A stretch of 64,000 nt of DNA from Sambucus nigra (lineage: Eukaryota > Streptophyta > Magnoliopsida > Dipsacales > Adoxaceae). The first letter of the stretch is position 1; each line of letters begins with the position of its first letter. The notes below the pieces were generated by a model. That model was not told the origin of the DNA, ran no database searches, and saw only the letters and a list, made by a program, of their open reading frames with translations. Where the stretch lies: positions 532,428,017 through 532,492,016 of the forward strand of contig OX422211.1 in NCBI GenBank assembly GCA_949130495.1, written 5' to 3'. The translations under genes were made by a program, and so were the position numbers. This document shows, piece by piece, positions 24,827 to 36,722 of the stretch.

Positions 24827-26281
24827 TTTAAAAAGAATAATGTCTGGGAATTAGTCCCCCGACCTAGTGAGACTAATGTGATAGGTACCCGGTGGATTTT
24901 CAAGAACAAAATGGATGAATATGGTACCATAATCAGAAATAAGGCTAGGTTGGTCGCTCAAGGCTACACACAGATAGAGGGTGTAGACTTTGGGGAGACA
25001 TTTGCTCCTGTTGCGAGGCTTGAGTCCGTCCGTCTTCTACTCACCATCGCATGTCATCTGCGCTTTAAGGTATATCAGATGGATGTCAAGAGTGCCTTTC
25101 TGAATGGCATTCTACAGGAGGAGGTTTATGTGGAACAACCAAAAAGGTTTGAAGACCCTAAGCACCTGGATCACGTCTATTATCTGAGGAAAGCCTTGTA
25201 TGGTTTGAAGCAAGCACCCCGTGCTTGGTACGAGAGGCTTACTTCCTATCTCTTAGCCCGTGGCTTCAAGAGAGGGGGAGTTGATATGACGTTGTTCGTC
25301 AGGAGAGATGACGGTGCTATTTTGGTTGCCCAAGTCTATATGGACGACATAGTCTTTGGATCCACATGCTCCCAGCATGCTCATCACTTTGAGGAGGAGA
25401 TGAAAAGTGAGTTTGAGATGAGCATGGTTGGTGAGCTTACATTCTTCCTTGGTCTCCAGGTTTGTCAGCTAGAGGATGGGATGTTCATCTCCCAATCCAA
25501 GTATGCTAGAGACCTAGTGAAGAAATTTGGTTTAGACTCCGCTAAGCATGCACGTACACCTATGAGTACCACTACCAAGCTTAGTAAGGACACTACAAGC
25601 AAGGACGTAGAGCAAACCTTGTATCGGAGTATGATAGGTAGTCTTCTCTACTTGACTGCCAGTCGTCCCGACATAGCCTTTAGTGTTGGAGTCTGTGCGC
25701 GATATCAGGCATCCCCAAAAGAGTCACATTTACTCCCTCTAAAACGTATTATTAAATACGTGAGTGTGAATCTCTCTTACGGGATTTGGTATTCCTTTGA
25801 TACCGATGACCGTCTGTCCGCCTATTCGGATGCTGATTGGGCTGGGGATGTAGATGGATGTAGGAGCACTTCTGGTGGGTGTTTCTATTTTGGTTCTGCT
25901 CTTGTCTCCTGGCTGAGCAAGAAGAAAAATTCCATCTCTTTATCCACTGTGAAGGCTGAGTATATAGCCGCCGGGAGTTGTTGCACACAACTCTTGTGGT
26001 TGAAGCAAATGCTGGAGGATTATGGGATATCACAGGACACCATGACCATTTCCTGTGATAACACGAGCGCGATACACATATCACGCAATCCAGTTCAGCA
26101 TTCGCGCACAAAACACATTAGGATACGTGAGCACTTTATACGTCAGTTAGTTGAAGAGAACGTTGTATCCCTGAGTTTTGTTCCTACCGACCGTCAGTTA
26201 GCCGATATTTTCACGAAACCTTTAGATGCCCTTAGATTTGAGAGTCTTAGGAAATCTTTAGGGATTTGCACAGTTGACTGA
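24827..26281 (+). pseudogene. pol: Copia pol part 2: reverse transcriptase and RNase H
   Basis: Same frame as the integrase, cut off only by the TAG at 24824. From 24827 to the TGA at 26279-26281 it has no internal stop. The reverse transcriptase starts near [13 protein letters not shown] and includes [26 protein letters not shown] and the catalytic YMDD (in VYMDDIVFG). RNase H follows with acidic residues in [15 protein letters not shown] and SCDNTSAI, and the frame ends with ADIFTKPLD and a short tail. Copia order (integrase before reverse transcriptase) and SIRE-like wording are clear. This is the best-preserved coding stretch in the window. Confidence 0.95.
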
Positions 26282-27786
26282 GGGGTTGGTCTATGTAATA
26301 AATAGGATGCTTCTTCAGGTTCATATCATATGCTTCCTATTGCTAGTCTGTTTATATGTACTATTCTTTGTTGTACAACTTTTCTTTACTCTTTTTGCTG
26401 TTTATATTGCTTTTGAAAAATACAAAAAGATTTTATTTTGATAAATTTAAAAAAAAAAAAATCAAAAAGAGTTTTGTTTTTATGGATGAGCATTTAAAGA
26501 TAGCCAAGTCACAACTTCATTCCATATATCCATGTGACTGTTTGATAGAGATTTGAGAGGCTACATCATTTCATCCATGTGCTTTACATTGATTGGAGTC
26601 CTTGAGATGTAATTAGTGATATTTTCTACATGTTTGACTCCTATATCCTTTACTGCACACATGCACGGCTTTACTTGATTATTGTACTTGTCTATCTCAT
26701 ATTGGCTTGAGTGTTTCTATCTCAATTCTGTCTATACAATGTACAATATGCGATAAAACTTGACAAGATTGGAATGCATGTAAAAACTGTTTTGGTGAGA
26801 CTGTGTGATTATTTGCATAACGGGGAGGGGCTGCGAAAGTTGATTCTTTATACTTTACGCAAAAGCCATCGTTAAAAAGGACCTAAAAAATGGAGGTATT
26901 GTAATATCCGAGGTCCTAAGAGGTTAAAAGAGCCCGAAAAAATTTAAAGGCAATAAAAAGCAATTCATGCCAAATATGGGCCATTGTAGGTTTCACCATC
27001 AATTCTCCAAAGTTTGAGAATTTAGTATGCCTCTATTCAAAATATAAATCTGAGGGAGTTTGGTTGGAGATTGATAACGGGTTTGTACTTCCTTGAAAGT
27101 CCTGAAAAAGCATGAAAAACATTTTGGATGTTATTGGTGTAGAAATCACTTTGAGCTTTGATTTGTTGATGTGATTTAGTTAATATCTTATATTTTCCCT
27201 CTTTTACACCAAAGGAAGCATTTGAGTTCATTCGTTAGGAATATCCAATATTCATCGTGCACATATGTCATGTTTGTATGCATTGATTTTCCTATCGAAT
27301 TTTGATCACACCCATTCTTTTACGCTATCACCGACTTGGTTGTCTTATGTTCATTCATGGTGTGATTTTATGCCTTGTGTCACCCCGGTACTTGATTGCT
27401 TGATTTATTTCTCTCATTTGTCTATTTGGGGACATCATAAAAAAGGGGAGAATGAATTATCTGATTATGGGGGAGTTTTGAAATTCTGAGAATATCATCT
27501 TAAATTGATATATATGCTTATGTCTATCTCATTTCAAACTCGATACGTCACTTGGTATTTGCTTTGTCTCATTTGTGTAGGTACATCTTTTGATAATCCC
27601 TTGTTGCACACCCTGATGAGAAAAGCGGTGAGATTTCTGAAGATTCAAAGCACAAACGATGCAGCCTTAGTCATTTGTACCACTTTCAGTTTTTGGGTTC
27701 ATGGAAGGGTAGATTTGTATAGGCATTGTGATTATAGATAATTCGGATTTTTTATGTTTGTTCCGGCATAGACATAGGAGGAGATT
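26282..27786 (+). other. 3' non-coding region of the autonomous element
   Basis: About 1.5 kb between pol and the 3' LTR. From about 26480 it is collinear with the 3' regions of the non-autonomous units (10740 onward). It has a hairpin, 26833-26840 pairing with 26852-26860, and ends in a polypurine tract (AGGAGGAGATT) before 27787. Some SIRE elements carry an env-like gene here. The only open frames are under 80 codons with no transmembrane pattern, so I call none. Confidence 0.75.
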
Positions 27787-28715
27787 TGTAAGGACATTTT
27801 GTCCAACATACTTGTATATGTCATTAGCCGCAACACCGTTGAAGAAATTCATGTCCATATCGTCATCAACGGAATCCGAGTATCGAATCAAGGAAGGAAT
27901 CAGAAATCCAGTCAGCCGGACCGGTCTGCCTCAATAAAAAAGGAACCGATCCGCTAACATCCCAGATCGGTCCGCCAAGAAATTAAAAGAACCGATCGGC
28001 TTCCGGACCGATCCGCCTCCCTGCCGGACCGATCCGTCTTGCACTTTGAAGCCAGTGAGCACCGAACCGAATGAGAACCGAATCGGCCTCAAATTAAAAG
28101 AACCGGTCTGCCATCGGACCGATCCGCCTAAGGCCCAGATCGGTCCACCCTGGATAACCACGAACAGATCGTGTGGAGATTTTTAGGGCAAATGAATTCT
28201 TATTTATACCACGATCGGGGAGTTGGTTTTCTTAAGGCTTATACACGATTTCCAGAGTAGATAAACTCTAAGGCCTTCATGGTATTTGAGTCCATTGATT
28301 CATACCCTTGATTCACACAAATTCCATACATTTGTGAGTCACTTTTGGTAACCCAAGAACACCATTGATGCTGTTCAACCCATGTGAAGTGGACCGCTTC
28401 TTCCTCTTCATTGCAACCCTACTGGAAAGGGATATTCCAGCCGCGACTACAGAATTCGATACCCGAGGGTAATTCTTAGTCAAAAACTTGTATTTCAGTG
28501 TAATCCGATTGTAAGCCGTTTCTGTTACAAATTATAGTGATATACAAATGGTTTTGCCCCTGTGGGGGATTTTTCCTTAAACTCTATGTGTTGAATATCT
28601 TGTGCATGATTTCATATTGTTTCAATCACATCTAGTTGCATGATTAGGGTTAATTTGGGTTAAAAAGGTGTTTAATATATTATTTCTTAATTGAACGCAA
28701 GCGCTAACTCTTTCA
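27787..28715 (+). mobile_element. 3' LTR of the autonomous Copia element (929 bp)
   Basis: Runs from TGTAAGGACA to CTCTTTCA. It has the same length as the 5' LTR and an equivalent palindrome array at about 27917-28147. The duplication CAATA follows at 28716-28720. Confidence 0.95.
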
Positions 28716-28720
28716 CAATA

Positions 28721-28903
28721 TTATAATGAAAAGAAATGGTTTTGCCCCTTTGGGGGATTTTTCCTCACAAGCATGTGTTTGAATGTTCTTGCTTAGTTCA
28801 TTATCTTATTCATTCACATATTGTTGCATGTTTAGGGTTTGTTTGAGTTAAAAGGTGTTTAATATATAATTGTCCCATTTGAACGCAAGCACATACGTTC
28901 TCA
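28721..28903 (+). mobile_element. LTR4 of the tandem array, right part
   Basis: Resumes LTR4 (TTATAATGAAA ... GTTCTCA) exactly where the left part stopped at 20139. It ends at 28903 and is followed by AATCT, the duplication that also precedes LTR1. Confidence 0.93.
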
Positions 28904-28908
28904 AATCT

Positions 28909-29697
28909 AATGGTTGAGAATTATTTAAACATAAATTTTTCGGACTAAGAAACTTCTCATTGGTACTCACAATTATAGAGTGGCTGAATGAGACACCTCA
29001 TCTGCTCCATATAATCATAATACAACCTAAGATATGACTTTCTCCATATCTTCACTTCAAACCATATACACCAAACCAGTTTCTCCACAACCTTCAAGAC
29101 ACACGGAGGAAAAAATCTTCACCCTTAGTAAAAATCAAGCGGCCAGAGTATCTGCTCCCCACAGTAAATTTCTCTTCATTATTTGTTAACAGTACTGATA
29201 TGAATAATATGAGCATGTAAACCCAGAACTGCTATTTACTTTGTCCATAATATTTATACTCTGTGCATTTATAATTTGTTCATAACAGTACTCTATTTAC
29301 TGAACTGAACGGGGTATATAATATGAGAGTGTAAACTAATATCATTTATTTTGTTAACTGGTGGGTTTATGGATGAATAAGGGTGTTTTTACTGAACTGG
29401 GTTTACACGGACTGGGTTTATGAGTTTATGGTCGGGTTTCTTTTCCCTTTTTTATGGTCCTCAAAACTGATATTATGTATGAGTTTACAAGAACTGGATC
29501 TTCTTTTGTTACTGAACTTCACTTCACACCATAATAATCGCATTTACTATACCATCTTCACAACGTTTACACGAATAATGCGTTTACATGTAGATAGAAA
29601 AACTCTACTATCTTCACTTCACACCATAAACCAATTGTTCTTACTTTCTATATATCTTCACTTCACTTTCTACATAAGTTCACACCATAAACCTAGT
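28909..29697. other. Unassigned AT-rich DNA
   Basis: Right flank of the tandem array. The left flank at 8440-8506 and this DNA join into one continuous pre-insertion sequence. Farther on are loose repeats of TTTACTGAACTGGGTTTAC-like words. No gene or element recognised. Confidence 0.5.
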
Positions 29698-30146
29698 TGT
29701 GTTCATACTTCCAAAACCCAAGAGACAGACCTGCATTGTTATTACTTAGATGATATCAATGTTGATATCAAACCCATACTATCAGATATATACATGAATA
29801 TCAGATATATACACGAATATCAAACTCATAATATTAGATATATACACGAATTGTCGTGTTCTTACTTCCAAAACCCAAAAGACAGACCTGCGTTGTTATT
29901 ACTTGGTTGATATCAGCGTTGATATCAAACCCATAATATCAGATATATACACGGATATCAAACCCATAATATCAGATATATGCATGAATTATCGTGTTCT
30001 TACTTCCAAAACCCCAAAGACAGACATGCGTTGTTATTACTTGGCTGATATTAGCATTGATACCAAACCCATAATATCAGATATATACAGGGATATCAAA
30101 TATATAAACGGATATCAAACCCATAATATCAGATATATACACGAAT
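29698..30146. repeat. Minisatellite, three units of about 140-155 bp
   Basis: Three imperfect tandem units start near 29698, 29851 and 29991. Each runs from GTGTTCTTACTTCCAAAACC through ACAGACCTGCGTTGTTATTA and GATATCAAACCCATAATATC to a run of AGATATATACACGAAT. The open frames here are by-products of the repeat. Confidence 0.85.
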
Positions 30147-30284
30147 TGGGTTTATGACTGGGTTTCTTTCTTCTATTAGGTTTACTGATATCAGCTTTGA
30201 TCTTTAAACCCATAATATCAGATATATACATGGATATACATACTGGGTTTACATGAACTGAGATATATACATAATATCAAATAT

Positions 30285-30620
30285 ATTTGATATTATGTGT
30301 ATATCAGATATATGCGAACTGTCTATATATAAACATATATACATATATCAGATATATACGAACTGTCTATATATAAACATATATACATAGATAGTTGTGT
30401 TTACACAGATATCAGATATATACGAACTGTCTATATATAAACATATATACATAGACAGTTGTATTTACACGGATATACATGGATATACATACTGGGTTTA
30501 CGCGAATTGAGATATATACATACACAAACTGTCTATATATAAACCTATAATAACAGATATATACATACACGAACTGTCTATATATAAACCTATAATATCA
30601 GATATATACATACACGAACC
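30285..30620. repeat. Minisatellite of about 60-70 bp units
   Basis: Five to six imperfect units contain GAACTGTCTATATATAAAC, (C/A)ATATATACAT and AGATATATAC. They share the AGATATATACA(C)GAA word with the adjoining larger repeat and probably arose from it. Confidence 0.8.
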
Positions 30621-32279
30621 TGTTTTGTTTTATATTTTTTTAAGAGAGTTTTATATCATTAAAATAAGTTTTTTTTGTTAAATCAATTTTATATATTTTT
30701 TTAATAACATCAGTCTTATTTGTTTTTTATTTTTTATTAATTAAAAACCTATTTTGTTTTATAAAAATCTGTATTTTATATATAAAAAAAAAACAGGAAC
30801 ACGAACATGACTAAATTAAAATAAAAAAACATAATTTTTTTTTTGTTAAAATCAGTTTTAACACTTTTTTTGGTGTTTTTTTTATAAAATCAGTTTTATG
30901 TCCTATCTAATGTCAATTAAATTATGTTAGGTAAGACACGATACGAGTTTTTTTTATGTCCTATCTAATATCAATTAAATCAGTTTTATGTCCTATCTAA
31001 TGTCAATTTTATGTCCTATATAATGTCAATTAAAATTAAAACAATTTTTTTTATATAAATAAAAAAACTATGTTTACTGTTAAAAAGACCCTCACCACAT
31101 AAAAACACTCAATGTGTGCCACTGACGCAAACTTTTAAAAATAAGAGATTATTGCTTAAATTATTGTTTTAGGACTTTTTGGAACAAAATAGAAAGGATT
31201 GGACTAAATGTGTATTAAAAAATGATTGAGACACTCTTTGGTAATTGATCCATTAAATATTAGTTTAATGAAAAATTTATTTAATTTTAAAATAAATCAT
31301 AACTCTAGTTTTTTATTAATCTTTTTCTAAATTTAACAATTGTAGAGATATAATGTATTGTTTTTTAAAAATAGATTAAGGGCGAGAATTGTTTTGGCAT
31401 GAAATTAAGGGTGATGATCAAATTGGGTAGGGAATCGGTAGACTCCCTTTCGGGGAGTTTATCATTATTCATTTTTTTGTGGTGTATGATGAATTGTATA
31501 ATAAATAAGTCAAATAGGTATATAAATAACAAACATGTATAAAAATGGGCATTAAAAATAGTTTGCTTTTGACATGAGATTGATATTTATACCCTCATTC
31601 TCATAATTCTCAATAGAAAAGAGAAAGATATGCAACGTTCTATGTCTATATATAATACACCATATAAAAAATACCTTCTCTACCAAATATAAGCCAAAAA
31701 CGAAATGAAATGGGTTAAGAATTATAGGTGATTCAGTTTTAACATATTCAGTTTTGTAGAGTTTCAGTTGCTGTAAAACAGATTCAGTTTTATTATTTAT
31801 TAGTGCGTTTGTTTGTGTTTTAGTTTTTGATTTTATGGTTATTTTCATTTATTTTTGGCAGGTTTATACTAACCTATTTTCCTTTCTGGTCGTTCTTCTT
31901 TCGCATGGACAACATTACTATATACGGCATCGTATGTGATTTTTCATTCTTATGTCCTTCGGTGTTCCTTATAACCTTTTAAACTTATTTATAATTTTTG
32001 TTACATTCATTTCTGATAGGTGGATGATGATGCATCATATGGTGTACCAACCACTTCTCTATATTCTAATTGTATATATTACAATAATATCTATAGCTTT
32101 TAACTTACATGGTTGTGTTTACAATAACATATTGAAAGGTTGCATAATAATAATATCAATGTTCTTATCTAGGATGAAAATCAACTAAATACTATTCAAT
32201 CTTTGGTAATCGCATTCATCAAATTTGCATGTAAAGTTCTTATCAGCATCCTCATTTTTTATATAGATTTCCTTTTTCA
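30621..32279. other. Very AT-rich DNA, no gene seen
   Basis: Contains T and A runs and a short tandem repeat of TCCTATCTAATGTCAATTAA (about 30899-31035, four copies). The Helitron's 5' end should lie somewhere from here to 32280, but I could not fix it. Confidence 0.5.
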
Positions 32280-32289
32280 TATTTGTAGG

Positions 32290-33630
32290 GTCAACCAACT
32301 AATAACGATAAATATAACAACCAACGGTCAAAGGGACAGGATAACATACCACCGACTCATGTACTAATTTCATCTAATATTCATGTCATGTCTTGAATCA
32401 TTTTCTATTTCATTTATATTTTTTGGATTTTATATGTTTCCTTTTATTTTTCAAGATAAAGGTAAAGGTAAGGAGAATGTCTCCTCACATTTAGTAAGTT
32501 TTGCCATATTAACATTGGAAATCTATTATAAAGTTTACATATTAACTTTTTATAGGTTGGATATACTTTTTATTTTCTTCCTCACTTTTTTTTTTTAATT
32601 TTTTGTATAGAATTATATTCCGCGTCGGAAATACAATGGTATTTCTTTTCGTGATGTTGTCCAACCTAATGCTACAACGATTGAGGTACCTATTTGCCAC
32701 TACATGATTTTTACTTTAGAATTGCATCTCTATTTTTTTGTCATTGAGTTAACACTATATATGTGATCATATTCCCAAGCCTCACACTAAATTGAGCAAC
32801 ACAAAAGACAAAGGCAAAGAAAAAATGCTCGAATAGGATCTGGAACGCGTAAACGGGTTAGAGATATTTTCGACTACTTTTCACAATTCATGTTGAAATA
32901 TATTGTATATAAATATTTTCCATCTTATTATATATTATCATATTATTTTTGTAGGCAAACTGGATGGGGGAGGAGCCAGCTTATTGCGGACCAGCATGTT
33001 TCCTATTTCGTATTTTTCACTTTTCAACTCAGACTTTATATATATCTTCAATCCAATGCACTAGTCTTATAACTAATATACTTTAATATACAAGTGAGGA
33101 TAATATTGAATCGAGTCTTATAACTAATATACTTTAATATATAACTCATACTTTAATATCTTCAATCCAGCACACAAGTCTTATAACCAGACTTTATATA
33201 TATCTTGAATAAATATTCCTAATTAATAATCTTTATCCTCCACACAGAGAAAGCGACAAGAACCTCATGCTGATAATTTCATCTCAAAGTGTGTTTTGGC
33301 TCAACAAAAACATCGTGAACGAGAAAATTTAATCTCAACGCATGTTTTGCCTCAAGAACCTCCCACCCTACTTGCCCTTGCCCAACGACAAAGACGTGAT
33401 CGATAAAGGACATTCTCATTGAACTTAACCTCAGAAGAACTTCTTGATCAATCATCTACTCCCGCTCTCTAGTGCAATTCAATCGAGGAAGTTAACCTCA
33501 GAAGAACTGAATATCATCCTAATCTTTCACAGCTTACAAATGTTTTGTCCTAGCAACCTACCCCCCTTTTACCATCCTCTAAACGATCGCTAGCCCAAAC
33601 ACAACGGTGTGATAGAGAAAAAGCATTTGC
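32290..33630 (+). pseudogene. Probable leader exons of the Helitron RepHel gene
   Basis: Short coding-like islands are separated by AT-rich, intron-like DNA. Examples are DKGKGKENVSSHL near 32455, a segment around 32612-32690 (RRKYNGISFRDVVQPNATT) and a Gln/Arg/Glu-rich region with direct repeats at 33250-33630. N-termini of plant Helitron proteins are often basic and low in complexity. Exon limits are uncertain. Confidence 0.4.
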
Positions 33631-33631
33631 A

Positions 33632-36360
33632 TTGACAAATCAACTTCATAATCAACCACCTACTACTCCCCAAGAACATTCACTTGTGTCAAAATTAATG
33701 GAAGATGCATTTGTTGAAGTCCCGTCACCATCATCTGGCCAATTTACACATTTGAGAACCCCTGATCCTTTTGACTTTCCTCTACAAAACTGTAGTGATG
33801 TTACCAATAGTTTACCAACTCCACAATCACCTGATTATATTCCCCCCACTATTTTCCCCAGAAACCTTTTTGATGATTTCAACGCTATTGAATAAAATGA
33901 TATTCAAGTGACACACACATATACTGAGGTCCTACAAGTATCAACTGCAGGGGTTGCTACACCTGCCCCTAATATTCAAACTACTGATACATCGTGTGTA
34001 AGCAGGATTGTTAGTACGAGTTCAATTCATGCACCACAGGTCGAATTAGGTAGGCATTTTCTTGGGCCCATTGATGTTCCTTACCCTTATTATTTAGCTT
34101 TACATTGTATGGATGAAGGATTATCGACCTCATCAAAGATCCACCCTCCATTTGGGAAATGTTGTAGACAAGGACAAGTTCGATTACCACATCTACTTGA
34201 ACCCCCACCTGAAATTAAACATATGTTCGATGGTAATGATGTTCAATGCAAGTATTTCTAGAATCATATTAGAGAGTATAATGATGAAAATTCCTTTACA
34301 AGTCTTGGTGTTCAAATGGATGATAGGGTCCTCAGAGGTAGGGGTCCATCACCTTTCACCATTAATGGCAAACTACATCATCGTATTGGATCCTTATTAC
34401 TGGAACCGGGACACGAGGAAGAAGCTTCATATGCCCGGTTATACATTTATGATCCCAGTGTGGCTCTGAGTGTTAGGGAACGTAGGAATCAATAATTACA
34501 AAGTAATGTACTTTAAATAATTCAAGGTTGCTTAGAGGTGAACAATCCGTTTATCCACAAATATCACCCGGCATTTTCTATTTTGAATGAATCCTCTTGA
34601 TCCGGCCAGAACTTGCCAGCATGCCTGCATTACAATTCTGCAGCAGATTCGACTGATGAGATTGCTATTATTTTGGCCGGCAATGGCCATAATTCGTCTG
34701 CAATGAGAGACATTATTGTTCGCCTTCGAAGGGGGGGGGTCAATTGATGCGAGTTAATGAATGTCACCCAGCTTACTTACCTCTACACTACATTCTTTTA
34801 TACCCTCACAGTCAACTTGGTTGGGACCCCGACATGAAGCTATGGGATGTGGCAAATAGTATTGATCAGGATCATCGACTAACTCAACTAGATTATTATA
34901 GTTATCGTTTGTTTCAACATGGCACTGAGTACTCTACAATTTTGAGAGGAGGTAAACTTATGCAGGAGTTCATTATGTATGCATGGGTTTCAACAGAACA
35001 AAATCGTTTAACTTATTTCAAACTTAATGAAAGCAAACTTTGGGTAGAATTATACAAAGATATTACCAATTGTATGCCTGAGGGTGTTGAACCATTGCAA
35101 ATTAGTAGGCGAATGATTTTTCCTTCTTTTACTGGTAGTGCGCGAAATATGTTTGAGATTTACCAAGATTCAATGGCTATCACTCGGTACAATCAACACC
35201 CTGATATTTTTCTCACAATGACCGCTAATCCTAAATGGACTGAAATCAGTAAGGAACTTTTACCGGGTCAAAATGCTCTCGACCGTCTAGATTTGATTAG
35301 ACATGTTTTTGAACTAAAGAGAAAAGCACTAATGAAGGAAATTAAGGATAAAAATATTTTTGGCAAGAAAGTGGCCCATGTGTTTACAATCGAATTTCAA
35401 AAAAGGGGGTTGCCCCACATGCACTCTCTTCTTTTCCTCGATAGTCAAAGCAAGATTAAAACATGCGCCTAAGTAGATAATGTTGTCTCTGCTGAGTTTC
35501 CAGATCCCACTAATGATCCTACACTCTTTCAAACTATATTGAGTTGCATGGTACACGACCCATGTGGCTCCTAGAATCCGAATTCCCCTTGCATGGAGAA
35601 CAGTATATGCATGAAGAAATACCCTCGATCATTTGCAGAAGCCACAACAATGGATAATAGTGGATATCCAATTTATCATCGTCGTGATGATGGTAAGGTA
35701 TATACTACTGCCAGTGGAAAAAAGGTATCAAATAAAGATGTTGTCCCCTATAATCCATATTTGTCTAGACTTTTGAATTGTCACATTAATGTCGTGGTTT
35801 GTGCTGGGTTGTGATGCATTAAATATATAAATAAGTACATATATAAGGGTCATGATTTCACAACTATGGTCTTGGGAGGTGTTGATGAAATACAATAATA
35901 TTTGGATACAAGGTACATTAGACCTCCTGAGGCAGCTTGGCGAATTTATGGCAATCACATGCATCAGGAAAAACCTCCTATTACAAGATTAGATTTACAT
36001 TTATCTGGCATGCATCATTTCGTGTTTGATCCTTCAAATTCATTAGCTACGATTGCTCAAAGAGACAGGGTTCAAATGATTTCGTTAACTGGGTTTTTTT
36101 CTTTTTGCGCATTAAATCCTTCTGCACAAGAGTATACCTACCAGGAGTTTCCCCAACATTATTCCTGGAACTCTAAAAAAAAACTTTGGACTGCATGAAA
36201 ATCATCCCTAATTCTCGAGAAAGATTTTATTTGCGATTGCTTTTGACCGTTATTAAAGGTCCCCCATCGTTTGAGTGCTTACGCACGATGAACTGTGTAT
36301 TACACGATACTTTCAAATCAGCGTGCATAGTGAGGGGATCACTTGAAGATGATAATGAGT
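33632..36360 (+). pseudogene. Helitron Rep (HUH nickase) domain, broken
   Basis: Rep nicks and rejoins DNA to start rolling-circle transposition. One frame runs at 33632-34494 (TAA at 33893, TAG at 34259). A shift occurs by 34740 near a run of nine G's. The next frame, 34744-36198, is cut by TAA near 35470, TAG near 35572, TGA near 35812 and TAA near 35897. The metal-binding HUH motif is present as PHMH within KRGLPHMHSLLFL (about 35416). The tyrosine motif KYINKYIYKG follows near 35820. The start of the linker before the helicase (RERFYLRLLLTVIKGP, about 36205) is recognisable up to 36360. Length and order suit plant Helitrons. Confidence 0.88.
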
Positions 36361-36722
36361 AGATTTAATGTTTATAGGAAGCATCCATCATGTGCACCGG
36401 ATATCAGCTTCGACGGCTGTTTGGTATTATACTTACACAATATTTTCCTTTGCACTAGGAGTTATTATGGAATCAATTTTCCATTCATATTTGTGATGAT
36501 CTGATTAATAAGTTACGCACATTATTTTCCATCCCAAATCCAATTGACATCCAAATTGAGGATTATGGTTTGTATTTGTTAAATGAGGTGCTTCAAGAGT
36601 CTGGTAAGACATTAAGTGATTTCCCTCCAATGCCTTTGCCAAATTTTAATTAGACAACTACGGGTGGGAACAAATTACTCTCAGAACATCATCAGTTACA
36701 ATCATTAGCAGAGCAAGATGAC

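Larger units (their letters stand above)
20140..28715 (+). mobile_element. Autonomous SIRE-type Copia element, dead, nested in LTR4
   Basis: A structurally complete Ty1/Copia element of 8576 bp. It has two 929-bp LTRs (20140-21068 and 27787-28715), a primer-binding site, gag, then protease-integrase-reverse transcriptase-RNase H in Copia order, a 3' region and a polypurine tract. The duplication CAATA flanks it (20135-20139 and 28716-28720). Removing the element plus one duplication restores the LTR4 sequence seen in LTR1-3. gag-pol carries at least seven in-frame stops and one frameshift, so it cannot make its proteins. SIRE/Maximus placement rests on the long coiled-coil gag and the pol sequence; no env-like frame is visible. 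Confidence 0.93.
8502..28908 (+). mobile_element. Tandem LTR-retrotransposon array: 4 LTRs, 3 internal regions
   Basis: The order is LTR1, internal 1, LTR2, internal 2, LTR3, internal 3, LTR4, with spacings of 3580, 3569 and 3576 bp between LTR starts. The target duplication AATCT occurs immediately before LTR1 (8502-8506) and immediately after LTR4 (28904-28908), and nowhere at inner LTR borders. The flanks read continuously across one copy of AATCT. The simplest reading is one insertion of a non-autonomous Copia element followed by LTR-LTR unequal exchange. A separate autonomous element (20140-28715) later split LTR4. Confidence 0.9.

Noticed and set aside
26356..26556. Env-like third gene of a SIRE element
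   Set aside because: Only 66 codons of low-complexity sequence, with no repeated family pattern and no clear signal or membrane layout.
31640..31660. Helitron 5' end (TCTATGTCTATATATAAT)
   Set aside because: TC-rich start wording is common in this AT-rich DNA and the preceding base is not the expected A.
33632..34261. Host gene with proline-rich N-terminus
   Set aside because: Its sequence leads into the Helitron Rep domain and shows the same decay; no sign of an independent gene.
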